64,000 nucleotides of DNA from Yponomeuta sedellus (GCA_934045075.1 OW203724.1:14510143-14574142); one strand, 5' to 3'; counted from the stretch's first letter, positions 21,967-33,051 are shown. Notes: generated from the letters alone by a model not told the origin. Numbers and translations are program-made.

Positions 21967-23520
21967 TTATTTTATTTTGTTTCATTTTCAAATTTAAAGT
22001 TTGTTGTTTTCTGTAGTAGCACGGCCTCATATTGCTAATATATATTTTTTAAATCATTATTATTATTTCCTTTTTTATGTTTTAATGATAGTCAAGAAAG
22101 CCAAGCAAATATTATATTATTCTACTTTTTGCACACAGAAACATATAATAATAAGTAGGTATATGTAAAATACACATTCACATTTGGACATTCTTCTACG
22201 TATGACAATCATTTACCGCGTAATTCCTTGATAATATAAATTATGAATCTCATAAAACAAATGTTATTGTAGTACAACACAATCTCTAGTTGGAGTAGAT
22301 TTTTTTGATCGGCTTTACTATAATCAGTGAACAAGGTACCTATAGAGTCCACCACTATATTCCTGACGACTTTTACAATCGACAGCACATCAACCTTTAC
22401 GTGCTCTCTAATGAGTTAAGTCAAGAACAACCAAGCAACAGATCTACCTGCAGTCGACTCTACGCCTTCTAGGTATTATGGATAATATTTAGGTAGAAAA
22501 AGAAAGTGAATAACATATTTCAAGCGTTCCTGTTGTTTGAATTGTATACATAAAAGGTACTGCTATAAATATTTGGCAGAATGTGCAAGAGATATGTCTT
22601 GGCCGCAATGCGGTGCCTCGGTTTAATATTTCAATGAAAACGGCTGCTTGGACCAATGCCAGTCTTCCTTCTACATAACATCTATGTTCTGCACGATGCT
22701 TCCCCTCATACTTGCAGACAATAATGAGCTTTGTTACAGTGATACATATATTACCTAGAAATAGGCCTCGGACTGTAATCAATCAAATATCCGTTTACCT
22801 TCCAAATTTATACATGAATAGAGGAGCAGTGATTGCAAATAAAGATCTTAGGAAATGGTAGGGTTTTTTCTTTCATACCATCGTTTCACTTTCACAAAGC
22901 TTTAATAAATAAATCTTCTATAAAATTTACTAAAAAAACTTTCCCAAGCTTAAATAATAATACACTGAAAGTTGTCATATTAGTTTACACTATTATCTGT
23001 CTTTAAAGTTACAAAGACCTCTTAAAGTTGTGGTAAGACATTTTTTTCGTTATAAAATGGGGTATTCGAGGCGATGGTGTCACAAAATCGAACAAGACAA
23101 CAACATGAAACAGAACTGGGCATAAGTATATGAAAAAAAGAAAAAAGCTTCCGACGCACCTACCGGCTCTACAAAGGTGAGGAGTCAGTTATTTCAGTTC
23201 TTTGTTTATTTACAAAATATCACTCCGTTTGAAGGCGGACCATCAAAATGCGTCATAAAAGCTGAAAATTCCATAAAAGTCGTGTTAATGACCTCTGTAA
23301 TTGAATCTCGCCTCTTTGTAGCAGACACAATGGACGGAACTACAATAATATGTTTTCACGTTTCACTCCATTACCTAAATACCAAATTTAAGATTCAGCC
23401 AAAGTTACTCTGGAGGATAGGGTACTTTCTTTAATGGCATATTTTTTTAAAACAACTTCTAGACACGCTAGCATCTGTTGAATGGTTATTTATTTCATTT
23501 TATTAGTAACATTTTTTTAT
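21967..23520. other. Unassigned DNA, probable dac intron
   Basis: No gene is recognised. The open frames at 22489-22782 (-) and 23177-23434 (+) show no domain. Confidence 0.4.
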
Positions 23521-23640
23521 TCTTCCTCTTCAGGCTATATTAGTCCACTGCTGGACAACCTCGCCTAATGAGCGCCATAGTGCCCTGTCTTGAGCTAGCC
23601 GCATCCAGCATTTTCCTATCGCATTATATAGAATAAATAT
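23520..23640 (-). repeat. LINE 3'-end fragment ('CCACTGCTGGAC' family)
   Basis: 'TTCAGGCTATATTAGTCCAC' and 'AATGAGCGCCATAGTGCCCT' match the reverse complement of 40580-40712. It is a common insect LINE tail carrying the 'CCAGCAGTGGA' motif. Confidence 0.65.
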
Positions 23641-23673
23641 TGCTCATTGTTTAATTAGGTACCTATTTACTCA

Positions 23674-24017
23674 TTACCAACCCTTGTATGTCCCCACTGC
23701 TGGGCCACGGGTCTCTTCCTGCATCGCAGGAAGGTTAGGCCATACACCCCACGGAGGCCAATTCCGGGTTGGTGGAGGATTGTAAGACAGTGGCGAGCCT
23801 TACTGTCATAAGTTATCAAGCCGCCCATAGGCCTCTGACATGGCTTAACGACTGCCATTACAACGGCTTAACGTGCCTTGCGAAGCACGGAAGCGCTCAG
23901 AAAAATGCCACTAGCGGTAGTCACGGGAAGGTCGTCCATCCTGCACCTGACTGCGCCTGTTGTTGCTTAACTCAAGTGATTGTTTCCAATCACTTGGTTC
24001 GCCTAGGCCAAGAGCAC
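23674..24017 (-). repeat. Interspersed repeat, inverted copy of 16536-16900
   Basis: Almost full-length and colinear with 16536-16900 in reverse orientation. Both ends match: 'ACCAACCCTTGTATGTCCCC' on the left and 'CTTGGTTCGCCTAGGCCAAG' on the right. Confidence 0.7.
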
Positions 24018-25696
24018 CTATTTATTGCCAAGGACAAATTAAACTTCGGTTGTGTTCTATTCTTTAAAAGTTTATAAAATCACAAACTGATATCCGCTCA
24101 GCTTCATGGAAAGGTAATCCGATCATCACTCATTTATCTGCCATCGAGCAATTATTGAAGCATGAAAAGGAGCGTCCTCCTATTATTTACATGTTCTGTT
24201 GTGAAATTTATGCCTTTTTGTTATTAAAAGAAATATCATATTTCCGTGTGCATCAGATGGCTATCTCTACCGCCATACTGTTATCATAAAACAATGTCAC
24301 ATTTTCAATTCTACAGATCACACAAGTATTTAGAGATCCTAAAACCAATAACATCGGACAACGCAACATATACAAACGAATAACCTGAGATGTTTACAAA
24401 AAAACTTAAAACTTTGTTTACGTCGTCACAAAAACGTTAGTGATTCAATAGTAGGTAGAGTTGTTAAAATCGTAAAGGTGGAAACATGTCAAGACAGATT
24501 AGAATGATTTCATTGCATCTCGGGTTAGCATTTAAATCCGCCAATAGTTTATTTTCATTATTTCTAAAGAACGATGCCATTTTTTGTTTGCAGCTAGAAA
24601 TAGTTATTCTGTATATTTATATACCTATCTTATTGTTTTCTTAATTAAAATGCATTAATCTAAATTAGCTATCCTTATTCTTCTGTTCGTGTACATATCT
24701 GCTCACGATTTCAGCGTATTACCACAGGTTTCAAGTTGATGATGTCATTAAAGTCTAATGTTTGCGTCAGATGACTCGTCATTACTCGTAAAATTGGGCA
24801 GTTGCTGTTCACGTGACTCGCAGAGCATCCCGCCCTGTCCAAACGTTTCCGCCTCTACCAATAAACAAACATTAAATATTACAAGCACAAAGCGTCAATA
24901 CGAGCGAAAAATTAAACTTTACATGTCCCAGATGCGCGCTTCCGTAGAACATTACATTTTTAACTCACAGTCAGAGCCGGACGTAAAGCGACCCGATATA
25001 GGCCTACCCGGGCGAGAGAATGCGCTAACCTCACCACGCCCGATTTTTTAATCTAACTTTACCGTTCGTAAAAATTACTATTTAAAAATGTAAGCCTCTG
25101 CCACTAATTAACAGGGATTTAACCCTTCCGTCGTCAAATTCGGCCTAAATAATTAAGCGGGTGGAAATATTTGGTGCGTATTAAAATGTGAAAAATTAAT
25201 GTGAGCCCTCCCGGCAGCCGCATGTTCGACGGTAGATGCGCTACGCTGTTAGCTAACTACTTTTGGGAAAACCGTTTTGCTTGTTTTGTTTTACAGATAG
25301 GATAGGCAAGACTGTTATTCATTTGTTTTACTGTGAATATTTTATTTTTTTACAGTGTATACTTTTTTTGTTGGCTTCAAATACATTTTCGGTTCGTTTA
25401 ATGTTATTTGAAAGAATACCACGTAAGTAAAAGTCAACCTCCAGGAACCAACCTCTTCAGTCGTAGTCTTTTTCATATGAAATGTTCAAATCAATAATAA
25501 TTAAAAACAAGAAGAAACTAAAACGACTAAGATAATTAAAATAACACAGGATAAAATCATGAAATAATATGACGGCTGCTCATGGACTGATTTATTTGAA
25601 GTCACAACAATAAGCGAAATATTTAGCTCAGTGAGATCGTCAATCCATGAGGTTGCGAGCGGATGCGGGTGCAGTCGGGTGGGCTCCAAGACGTAC
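24018..25696. other. dac intron 1, exon-proximal part
   Basis: This is the DNA directly downstream, on the minus strand, of the dac splice donor. It is mostly single-copy in appearance. A patch at 24750-25060 is less AT-rich and open for 97 codons (24758-25051, +) without a known domain. The reading frame of dac exon 1 stays open past the donor to 25501, but that extension does not match the family and is intronic read-through. Confidence 0.6.
25691..25696 (-). promoter_or_regulatory. 5' splice donor of dac exon 1
   Basis: On the minus strand the junction reads AG|GTACGT after codon 188 (Asp-Cys-Thr-Thr-Ala, then the first two bases AG of a split codon). The match to the consensus donor is very good, and conservation to other Dac proteins stops at this point. 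Confidence 0.85.
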
Positions 25697-26262
25697 CTGG
25701 CCGTGGTGCAGTCCCGGTACAGCACGTCGAAGTCCTTGCAGGAGAGAAGTTTGCAGCGGTTGACGCCGGGCTGGATGGCGCCAAGCCCGCGCAGGATGCG
25801 CACTTGCTCCACGTTGCACACCAGCGGCACTATGTCCAGTCTCTTCAGCTTCGTGTACACTGTGTGCAGACCGCCCACCAAGTGTTTCAAGAACAGTTCA
25901 AAGGCCTGCGGCAAGCACAGCATCGTATCACCCTGAATAATAAAGGCGGCGACTTTTTGGCCTCGATAGTCAACTAATTTGCACTCGTTGGCGGAAGGGT
26001 CCGAGGTGGATATCGGCGGCGGGCTGCCGTAGCGCGGCGGGCCGTGGTGGTGCGCCGCCGCCATCAGCTCGAGCGGCGAGTGGTGCATCATCTGCAGAGA
26101 GCCCAGCAGCCCCAGCCCGGGCGGCGGCAGCGGCAGCCGCGGTGCCAGCAGCTGCGGCGGGCTCAGCCCGCGCCCCGGCGACGCCGTCTTCACTCTCGGC
26201 GAGCCCCCGGAGGAGCCGCTCACCTCGCTCGCGGTCGACGCTGAGTCCACGGCGGACTCCAT
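25697..26262 (-). CDS. dac: Dachshund, first coding exon (Ski/Sno/Dac domain)
   Basis: The exon encodes 188 residues plus two bases of the next codon. Residues 1-91 are a Ser/Pro/Gly-rich leader with a His patch (71-73). Residues about 92-186 form the DACHbox-N (Ski/Sno/Dac) domain, with CLPQAFELFLKHLVGG (116-131), RLDIVPLVCNVEQVRILRGL (141-160) and IQPGVNRCKLLSCKDFD (163-179), close to the fly and human proteins. Dachshund is a nuclear transcriptional cofactor of the retinal determination network (with Eyes absent and Sine oculis) and patterns legs, eyes and brain. I chose the ATG at 26262 because it has a strong context (A at -3, G at +4). The frame is also open upstream for about 120 codons, but that part is Arg-rich GC-island sequence. 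The DACHbox-C and remaining exons are not in the window. Confidence 0.95.
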
Positions 26263-26640
26263 GCTCGTCGGTCGGACTACGCGCGCATCACACACCCGTC
26301 GCGCGCGCTGTATCGCGCAACAATAAATAAAAAGCCCGAACGAATCGAGGGCGCGGCCGCGTGCGCGCGCCCGCCCCGACGTAGCAATTCGATTGGCCAA
26401 CTGGCGCTTGTAGCTAAATTTCATTGGCGCTTGGCGCCGCCGCGGAGTCTCCGCCCTTTTTTCCTGTGCGTCGGAAGGCGCGAAGAAACGTTGTTTCTTT
26501 TGAGTGTTGTGCGGTGCGGCCGGCGGCCGGCGACCGGCGAGCGAACGGCCGTGTGTCGCCCGGGTGTCGTCGCCGGCCGGCGCCCACCCCCATCTTGTTT
26601 CATAAAGAATGTCGCCCGCAATCAATAATTGAAATAAGAT
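26263..26640 (-). promoter_or_regulatory. dac: GC-rich 5' leader / promoter island of dac
   Basis: A CpG-dense stretch continues upstream of the dac start to about 26600, with repeated GCCGGC and CGGCGG blocks (26515-26585), and then drops abruptly to AT-rich DNA at about 26640. This is the expected position of the 5' untranslated region and core promoter. I cannot point to a TATA box or a definite initiator. Confidence 0.5.
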
Positions 26641-27790
26641 GAGGAGTGCTGGTATCTACCTTGCAGGTTTTTAAGAAGTATTTTCTTGATGACAATTGGG
26701 CTGTTGATAAATTGTATTATTTAGGTAAATTTGTGCATTCTACTTTAGGTTAAATACATTGACTAAGGTATGATCAATACTATTTATATATGGCTAAGTA
26801 AATAGACAATTAGTGTGTTTATAACAATGAAGAGAAATTAAATTGAATTTAATTATCCTCAAAAGTATCTATGTGACTATTTAGAATTCAAATGTCTACT
26901 TCAGAATAATTGATACGTTTTATTTTGTTTTTTTTTTATTTTATCTTTATAAAAATAAGTATAAGTACCTAGTCGACAGCTGGTCAACCTCGACACTTTG
27001 GGTCTAAAATCTCTCGTAACGTAAGAAACTGATTAGAGTAGACGTAACGTAATCGATGTGCTTCGACTGTAGGTACTTAATTCGAATAAGTTCCTGAATT
27101 AGTAGGTAGGCTCTACAAAGTCAGTCAAAGTTCAACAACCTCTTCAAGTTTCGGCCTGTAGATGGGTAGGTATTCCTACGGAGGTCAAGCAAAGTTATTA
27201 AAAGTCAATGTTTCCTGATTGGCTTGGTAAACACTTAATTTCATTACCATGAACTTTATGAACTGAATAGTGGTGTTTATGTAGGTAATTACTTAGCTAT
27301 TTTATTTATTTTATTGTGGTAGGTAGGTACCTAAGTATATTGTGCTTTAGTGGGTTATAAAATACATTTTAAAATATATCTGACTAATACCTACTTAATA
27401 ACTTTACATTTATCAAAGAACTGACTGTCCCTAATCAAGTCATCATTAAAATTGCATTAATCATGCTTATTTGTGCTCTTAGTCCGCCGTATAAAAGTAT
27501 TAACAAAAAAATAAAATAGCACTTTTAAACTTTGAGTTTTCTTTAAAATGATTTGTTGGGATCCAAACCCTAATAATTTGATACAATATCTTTTACACAG
27601 CTCTTGGTGTCAAGTAATTTTTAGTTTATCTAAGATTCATCGAGTCTGAATTTATTTCACAGGTATAAAATTATAAGTACTTGTAAAAAAATGCGTTATA
27701 AGTATTCGTAGCTTTACAGTGCAAGGAAGCATTATTTTTTATTGGGTACCTAGTTATATAGATTTTTTAAGGGTCTGTGCTTGTTAATGG
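26641..27790. other. dac: AT-rich DNA upstream of dac
   Basis: No gene or clear repeat is seen. By position it may contain dac regulatory sequence; nothing in the sequence proves it. Confidence 0.45.
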
Positions 27791-27793
27791 TTT

Positions 27794-27892
27794 GATTGGA
27801 TAGGTATTGAGGAAAACTAACAGGGTTATATAGGTTATATTTTTGGTGATTGGATAGGTATTGAGGAAAACTAACAGGGTTATATAGGTTAT
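27794..27892. repeat. Tandem duplication, 54-bp period
   Basis: Two copies of a 45-bp unit beginning 'GATTGGATAGGTATTGAGGA' and ending 'TATATAGGTTAT' lie 54 bases apart. The second copy abuts the start of the SINE at 27893. Confidence 0.9.
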
Positions 27893-28115
27893 GACGACCT
27901 CTGTGGCGTAGCGGTAGCGCGTCTGCCTACCATGCAAGAGGTCCCGGGTTCGAATCCCGGCTGGGAACAACAATAAAAAACCCCAGGTCTTGGATGTTTA
28001 CATGTTTGTAATGTCGTTGTTTCTGGTTCCCACGACACAGGGTATCCTAGTGTGGGGCCAAAGGCAATGTATGTGCTTGTATGTAAATGTTATGTTATGT
28101 GTTATGTTATATTAT
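27893..28115 (+). mobile_element. tRNA-derived SINE, family 2, copy 1
   Basis: The tRNA-like head 'CTGTGGCGTAGCGGTAGCGC' (box A) is followed by 'GGTCCCGGGTTCGAATCCCG' (box B). The body has 'CCCAGGTCTTGGATGTTTAC', 'GTTTCTGGTTCCCACGACAC' and 'GGGTATCCTAGTGTGGGGCC'. The 3' end is a (TTATG)n-like run. A second copy is at 38949-39185. The anticodon arm does not close properly, so it is not a tRNA gene. Confidence 0.85.
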
Positions 28116-28207
28116 AAATAAAAAATGGTCACTGAAAGGATGGAACGATTATTTACGAGACTATTTTAATTAATAAAATGTAATTACATAATAATATTAC
28201 TTACAAT

Positions 28208-28541
28208 TTTTAGCCACTAAATAGGTTTTTAAATTTGTTCCTTAGCACGGGTTAGTGCATTAAAAAATAAAAATAGTGTAATCATGTGGGTACAGTGATA
28301 TCGTTCCGATGTTAAACCTAACTGCAAAGTAGGTAGTCGGGGCTGTAAGTAATGCAATTTGCTTAAGTCAGATGTCGCTGCCTGTACGTAATACAGAGAA
28401 TAGTGTAAAGAGGTTCGAAATTTCACTGATGCCGTGAGTCGCCCATTGGCTTAATTGGTAGAGCGCTGGCACGGATAGCCAGAGGTTGCGGGTTCGAATC
28501 CCGGCATGGGTGAAATTTTTAGCCTCTAAATAGGTTTTTAA
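28208..28541 (+). mobile_element. tRNA-related SINE-like element, copy 3 (permuted full unit)
   Basis: Target duplication ATTACTTACAAT (28196-28207, 28542-28553). The copy starts and ends with the same 25-bp motif ('AGCC(T/A)CTAAATAGGTTTT'). The order is: motif, tail ('CACGGGTTAGTGCATT...AGTGTAAT'), then 'CATGTGGGTACAGTGATATC', leader, tRNA-like part (28438-28511), motif. So the tail comes before the tRNA head. It is the cleanest complete unit (334 bp) in the window. Confidence 0.9.
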
Positions 28542-28749
28542 ATTACTTACAATGTTAATATCTAATATTGATATGCTATCGTTACCTGTATGTTTTGTGT
28601 GCAATAAAGTATAATAATTAGAATAATCGCAATTAGACAACATATATTTACCTCAAAAAAAGTGAGAGATATTTTCGGGGTGTAGTAAGTGATCGTCTAG
28701 AAAGAAACAGTAGAATTACCTACCATTTATCGACTATACAAAATCTAGA

Positions 28750-28850
28750 ATATTCTTTATTGTACACAACAGAAAATAACTACAGAGACAACAGTTCCAA
28801 AAGAAGAGATACAATTGGCGGCCTTATTGCTGATAGCAACAACATACGTA
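28750..28850 (-). repeat. LINE 3' end fragment
   Basis: 'ATTCTTTATTGTACACAACA' and 'TTGGCGGCCTTATTGCTGAT' match the complement of the tail behind the RT gene at 38690-38890. Confidence 0.65.
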
Positions 28851-29470
28851 CCTACCTAGTTTAATAAAAAAAACTTTCTAATAAAAAAAAGCATATCTTG
28901 AACTCTCATTCTTATTTTTATACAAACTCTAAACTCGACTCGGTTGTATAAAACAATAACAGTCTTATACCTATATAAAATACGATTCATTCATCTAAAG
29001 CACTCGTTGGCGGCATTTTATTTAATCTGTGGTTAGGTACGTTATTTCCTTGTAAAATCTCCACCACAGACTATTTTAATCAGCGTTTTTCAAGTGTTTA
29101 AAAGGACTAAGTTTGGAGATTTTTTGTCAATTTTTTCTCCAAAATGATCTAGGTTTTGATTTTAGATTTAGAGCCGCAGTTTCTGCGCTACTTTGAATAA
29201 AACCTTTTCATTTCGTTTCGATCGTGTTTTTTTTATATAAATAAGATCGTTTTGCTTATTGTCTAATGCAAATATAGTTTTCAGATGTATTCGTGGGGGT
29301 CCTTAACTTAGGATCGCGGGCTGTGGAATGGAAAGTTGCCGGAAGGGAAATTTCACACGACTAGTAGCGCCATCTAGATGTCATCGAACGCATCAATCGC
29401 AATCGGGGGCGTATGTCCCGTCGCGTCGCGTCCGAAGATTCGATTTTGGGCCCCATCTAAAAGCTGTTTT
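28851..29470. other. Unassigned DNA
   Basis: No gene or clear repeat is seen. A short GC-richer patch lies at 29310-29455. Confidence 0.4.
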
Positions 29471-29474
29471 TTAA

Positions 29475-29735
29475 TGCAGCCTACAGTCCCACTGCAGGGC
29501 AATGGTCTTCTCTGAGCGGGAGAGCATGGGCTTAATACCACGCGTATTCACCGCGGATTGGCGATGTCGCTAAGTTATGTTAACCTCAAACAGTCACGTT
29601 TTCTCACGATGTTTGCCTTGACAGTCAGCGTGTGGTAGTGATTGGTACTACAACCCCACGAAAGTACGTAAATTAGAAAAGAACGTAGGTATTTGGTACA
29701 CGCCGCGATTCAACCCAAGGACCTCCTCAATGCAA
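29475..29735 (-). repeat. tRNA-SINE-like '...TTCACGATGTTTTCCTTC...' family, diverged copy
   Basis: The order 'CCCACTGCAGGGCAATGGTC', 'CACCGCGGATTGGCGA', 'TTTTCTCACGATGTTTGCCT', 'CGTAAATTAGAAAAGAACGT' matches the better copies at 35400-35815 and 45295-45515. Confidence 0.6.
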
Positions 29736-30564
29736 TAATAATAATAGTCATTTATTTAAGGCGAACGAAAGACCCACCCAACCCATACCCGTAATCCCGG
29801 CGTTCCACCGCTACCAGCGCCACTTCCTAAAAAGCTTGAAAATAATGGAAATAACTATGAAACTAATCGCTCCAACATACTGAATACCTAATGTTACTTC
29901 TCACTGCGCAAGCCTTGTTACATGGAATAAAATAAGCCACCTAGGACCTAGATGGTTTATTTTATTCCTATTTAGTTCTAGGTATTGATAAAAAAATACA
30001 TTTGACTACCAACACATTTCTATAACTACATAAACAGCTAAAATAAAGCTTAAAACCAGCAATGACAAATATCTATCAAAAAACAATTGCTATATTTTGC
30101 ATACAATAAATATAAAGATCTAATTTCTGTGTAGGGAAAAACACAAACTTTTATCTTCACTTACCTAAGCATTATTATTATTTCGTAAGAGTAAAATTAA
30201 TTTCCTATTGAAAACTTTCCCATGTTGGTACCTACATTTATGAATACATTTTAAAACAAGAAAGTTTATGTGTATTTTGTAGCATGTAACTTTTAAATAC
30301 TTATTTATTTATTCGAAACAACTTAATTATTTCAAATAATTATTGCAGTAAACCCGGTAGGTGCAATAAAGTAAAGCGTTTTGAGTAATCCCTTAGTAGA
30401 AATTATTTTATTTGTAGTATTTGTTGTAGAAATTAGGAATCAATCTATCTATTTGTTTGTCTAGCGTGCAGTTATAGCACGACGACGAACTGGTGGACAG
30501 GGGTCGCTTTCTTCCGACCAACAGGTATAACCAAATAGCTAGATTAATTTATCTGTAACATAAC
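29736..30564. other. Unassigned AT-rich DNA
   Basis: No gene is recognised. A short near-palindrome built on 'AAATAAGCCACCTAGGACCT' and 'TAGATGGTTTATTTTATTCC' lies at about 29925-29970. Confidence 0.4.
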
Positions 30565-30690
30565 GTAACCTCACGCCTGTATCCCAGAGGGGAAGGCAGA
30601 TACCAGGGACTGCCACTCGCCACGAGCCTGACATATCACCGCTTCATCAACGTTCATCATTAGACGTTGCATGCACGCACGCCCTATTGA
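30565..30690 (-). repeat. Retroelement 3' end, same family as 15858-15985
   Basis: 'GTAACCTCACGCCTGTATCC' and 'GTTGCATGCACGCACGCC' match. It is preceded by 'ATCTGTAACATAACGTAACC', a short form of the same ACAT-like tail. Confidence 0.75.
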
Positions 30691-31340
30691 TCTGTAAGTT
30701 CTTATTTTTACAAAACACTCTGGAAAGAGGATTGTTAGTGATTTTAGTTTTTTATGTTTTCTGAATTTATTTGCGTTTGACATGTTTTTACACGTAGCAA
30801 AATGGTTGCCCGGCCATGAAACTACCTCGATATTTTGATATAGCTCCAAATACTTAGGAACATATTTGAATACTTACGCACCTATTAGAAACTGGGTACA
30901 GCAAAAAAATTGAGCGCTTTTTCTGCATTACAAAGGGGTATAGAGCGAATGGGGTGAAACAAAAGACGATCTCAATAACATCTCGAATCACGAAACAAGG
31001 AGGTCGGCACTCAAATTGTTTCCTTCTTTATGTTCAGAGAAAGGAAATGAAAGACACTTGATAAGCTTCTTGCGCAGTATTTTAGCTGTACCTATTATTG
31101 TTCTAAAAAGTTTGTGTGCATGAGTTTTATGCAAGAGTGTTTTGATTGTTATTGCCACGAACGGTTTATTTACCACACACTTGAAACTCCCTAACTGGGC
31201 ACTAATTTGCGTAAGTATTCCGAAAATTACATGAAGGGTATGGAGTATGGTCCTATTATGGAGTCCAGTCCATGACGGTTTTGCCTAGGAGATACAATTC
31301 TTTATAATAATATTATTCTTATTAATATAATTACTTAATA

Positions 31341-31528
31341 TATTCTTTTTCAATGCACTAACCCGTGCTAAGGACAATTTTAAAAACCTATTTAGAGGCT
31401 AAAAATTCCACCCATGCCGGGACTTGAACCGCGACCTCGGTCGCGGTTAGAGTCCCCACGGTTAGCCAGAGGTCGTGGGTTCGAATCCCGGCATGGATGG
31501 AATTTTTAGACTCTAAATAGGTTTTTAA
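31341..31528. mobile_element. tRNA-related SINE-like element, copy 4 (head-to-head palindrome)
   Basis: The left arm 31382-31438 and right arm 31469-31527 are near-perfect reverse complements: 'TTAGAGGCTAAAAATTCCAC' against 'GTGG-like GGAATTTTTAGACTC'. The element's inverted 3' half is thus joined to its sense 3' half around a 30-base centre that includes 'GGTCGCGGTTAGAGTCCCCA'. The left tail 'GCACTAACCCGTGCTAAGGA' is present. No target duplication was found. Confidence 0.8.
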
Positions 31529-31688
31529 GACACAAAGTAGTTCTACTTGTCCAGGGTTATTTCTAAAATACGCAATACCTAAAATACCTTAATGAGAGTT
31601 ACTTATAAAAACGTTTGTACTACGAAGTTTAACTAAAATTCATAATAACTTCCACACAACACAATCCCTTGCCCAAAATCCTAAACTG

Positions 31689-31741
31689 AATAGGTTTTTA
31701 AAATTGTCCTTAGCACGTGTTAGTGCAATATAAAGAATATA
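31689..31741 (+). repeat. Orphan tail of the same SINE-like family
   Basis: 'AATAGGTTTTTAAAATTGTC' followed by 'TTAGCACGTGTTAGTGCA'. It is only the 3' tail and lies 160 bases to the right of copy 4. Confidence 0.65.
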
Positions 31742-31796
31742 ATCAATATTCTAATACGCATAAAAAGCACCTTAGTCTTGGTTTACACATGTTAGT

Positions 31797-31910
31797 AGAT
31801 AGATAGATAGATAGAATTTTCTTCATTGCATGTACACCGGGGAATGCATAAGAGACTTAAAAAATTACAGTACAGTACAAGTGGCGGCCTTATTACTATA
31901 AAGTAATTTC
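31797..31910 (-). repeat. LINE 3' end with (GATA)n
   Basis: 'AGATAGATAGATAGATAGAA' is followed by '...GGCGGCCTTATTACTATAAA', the complement of the LINE tail family at 38780-38908. Confidence 0.7.
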
Positions 31911-32072
31911 TTACAGACAACCATTGCCAGAAAAGGAGAAACGGATATTACAACGGATAGTATATCTTAATGGCTCGCGATGCCCCAACATAGTTATATT
32001 AAACGGGTTGAATCGAATTTTGTAAATCGGTGCATAAACTACAAAGATATATAATTTTTAAATTTCGTTGCC

Positions 32073-33051
32073 CACGAAAGTTACGGAAGTCACCACGAAA
32101 GTTGCAAACGTATTCTTTACAAGCAAAATATGGTTTCAAATCTTTATTATTTCTCCAATTTTTGTGGATTGACGTTTATAAAATAATAAACTTATTATCA
32201 GTCTATGAATCATCTGGTATTTGAGATCAACAATTATAATTCTTTTGAGATTAGCTTATTATCACTTAATAGTATAACTTAGGTTGCAATAGCCTTGGTC
32301 GCAGTAATTAAACTGTGTAATTCACAACATAAATATAATTATTACTTCCTACTATTGTAGCAGCTGGCAGAAAATGTGTGCTTTTGAATATTGAATTGAA
32401 ATGTTAAGAATCATAAAACACATCATTATCTGCCAGTTGCTATAATAGTTTACATATTATAATTATCTATTTTCAGTCTCGTATTATTTAGAATTTATCA
32501 AAAGATATTTTCATGGCTGTCCCTCATCAGTGATTTATCACTAAACTTAAGAAAATCACAATATTTAAGTAACTTTTCTTTCTTCTTTTTATCTCTGAAA
32601 GACGCTTTTTCTCCCATCGCTCCTTTAAAACTTGCGGTGGCATAGTTTCGGTTTGTATGTAATCTTAAATTAATTTCAACCAAAAGAAATTAACATGGCC
32701 TATCTGAGTAATTGAAGTAGGTAATATACAAGACAATCAGAAAGAATGACGATGAAGTTGGAATGTTTTAGGCAAAGATTGTTTAAACAATGGGCAATAC
32801 AGCCCAGTTTGGGATGGATAAAATGTTAAATTGTCGATGTTACAAAATATTTTTGAAAAAACACAATACACATACATACATGCATTTAAATTCATTTAAA
32901 AATACCTTTCTTTTGAGCTTTACGCCTTACGTAAATGCATCTGCGGCATTATAAAAATCTAAAGTGAATATTTAATGGAGGTGTGTAACTTTCGTTGTGC
33001 GCTAGCTAACTTTCGTGGAAAAATGGTCACGAAAGTTGTGCCACGAAAGTT
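32073..33051. repeat. Dispersed direct/inverted CACGAAAGTT motifs
   Basis: The motif CACGAAAGTT occurs at 32073-32082, 32094-32103, 33028-33037 and 33042-33051. Its complement AACTTTCGTG is at 33008-33017, with a variant at 32987-32996. The copies at 33008 and 33028 form a 10-bp hairpin. Between them lies another inverted repeat (32351-32386 against 32411-32450). The whole may be a foldback or MITE-like element about 1 kb long, but no ORF or target duplication was seen. Confidence 0.45.

Noticed and set aside
25501..25690. Continuation of dac coding past the donor
   Set aside because: The read-through sequence does not match the Dac family and begins right after a consensus donor; it is intron.
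26263..26625. An N-terminal extension of dac of about 120 residues
   Set aside because: It is in frame but Arg-rich, GC-island-like and not similar to Dac N-termini. The downstream ATG has a better context. Not fully excluded.
25631..26642. Plus-strand frames opposite dac
   Set aside because: They are antisense shadows of the GC-rich exon with Arg/Pro/Gln-rich nonsense content.
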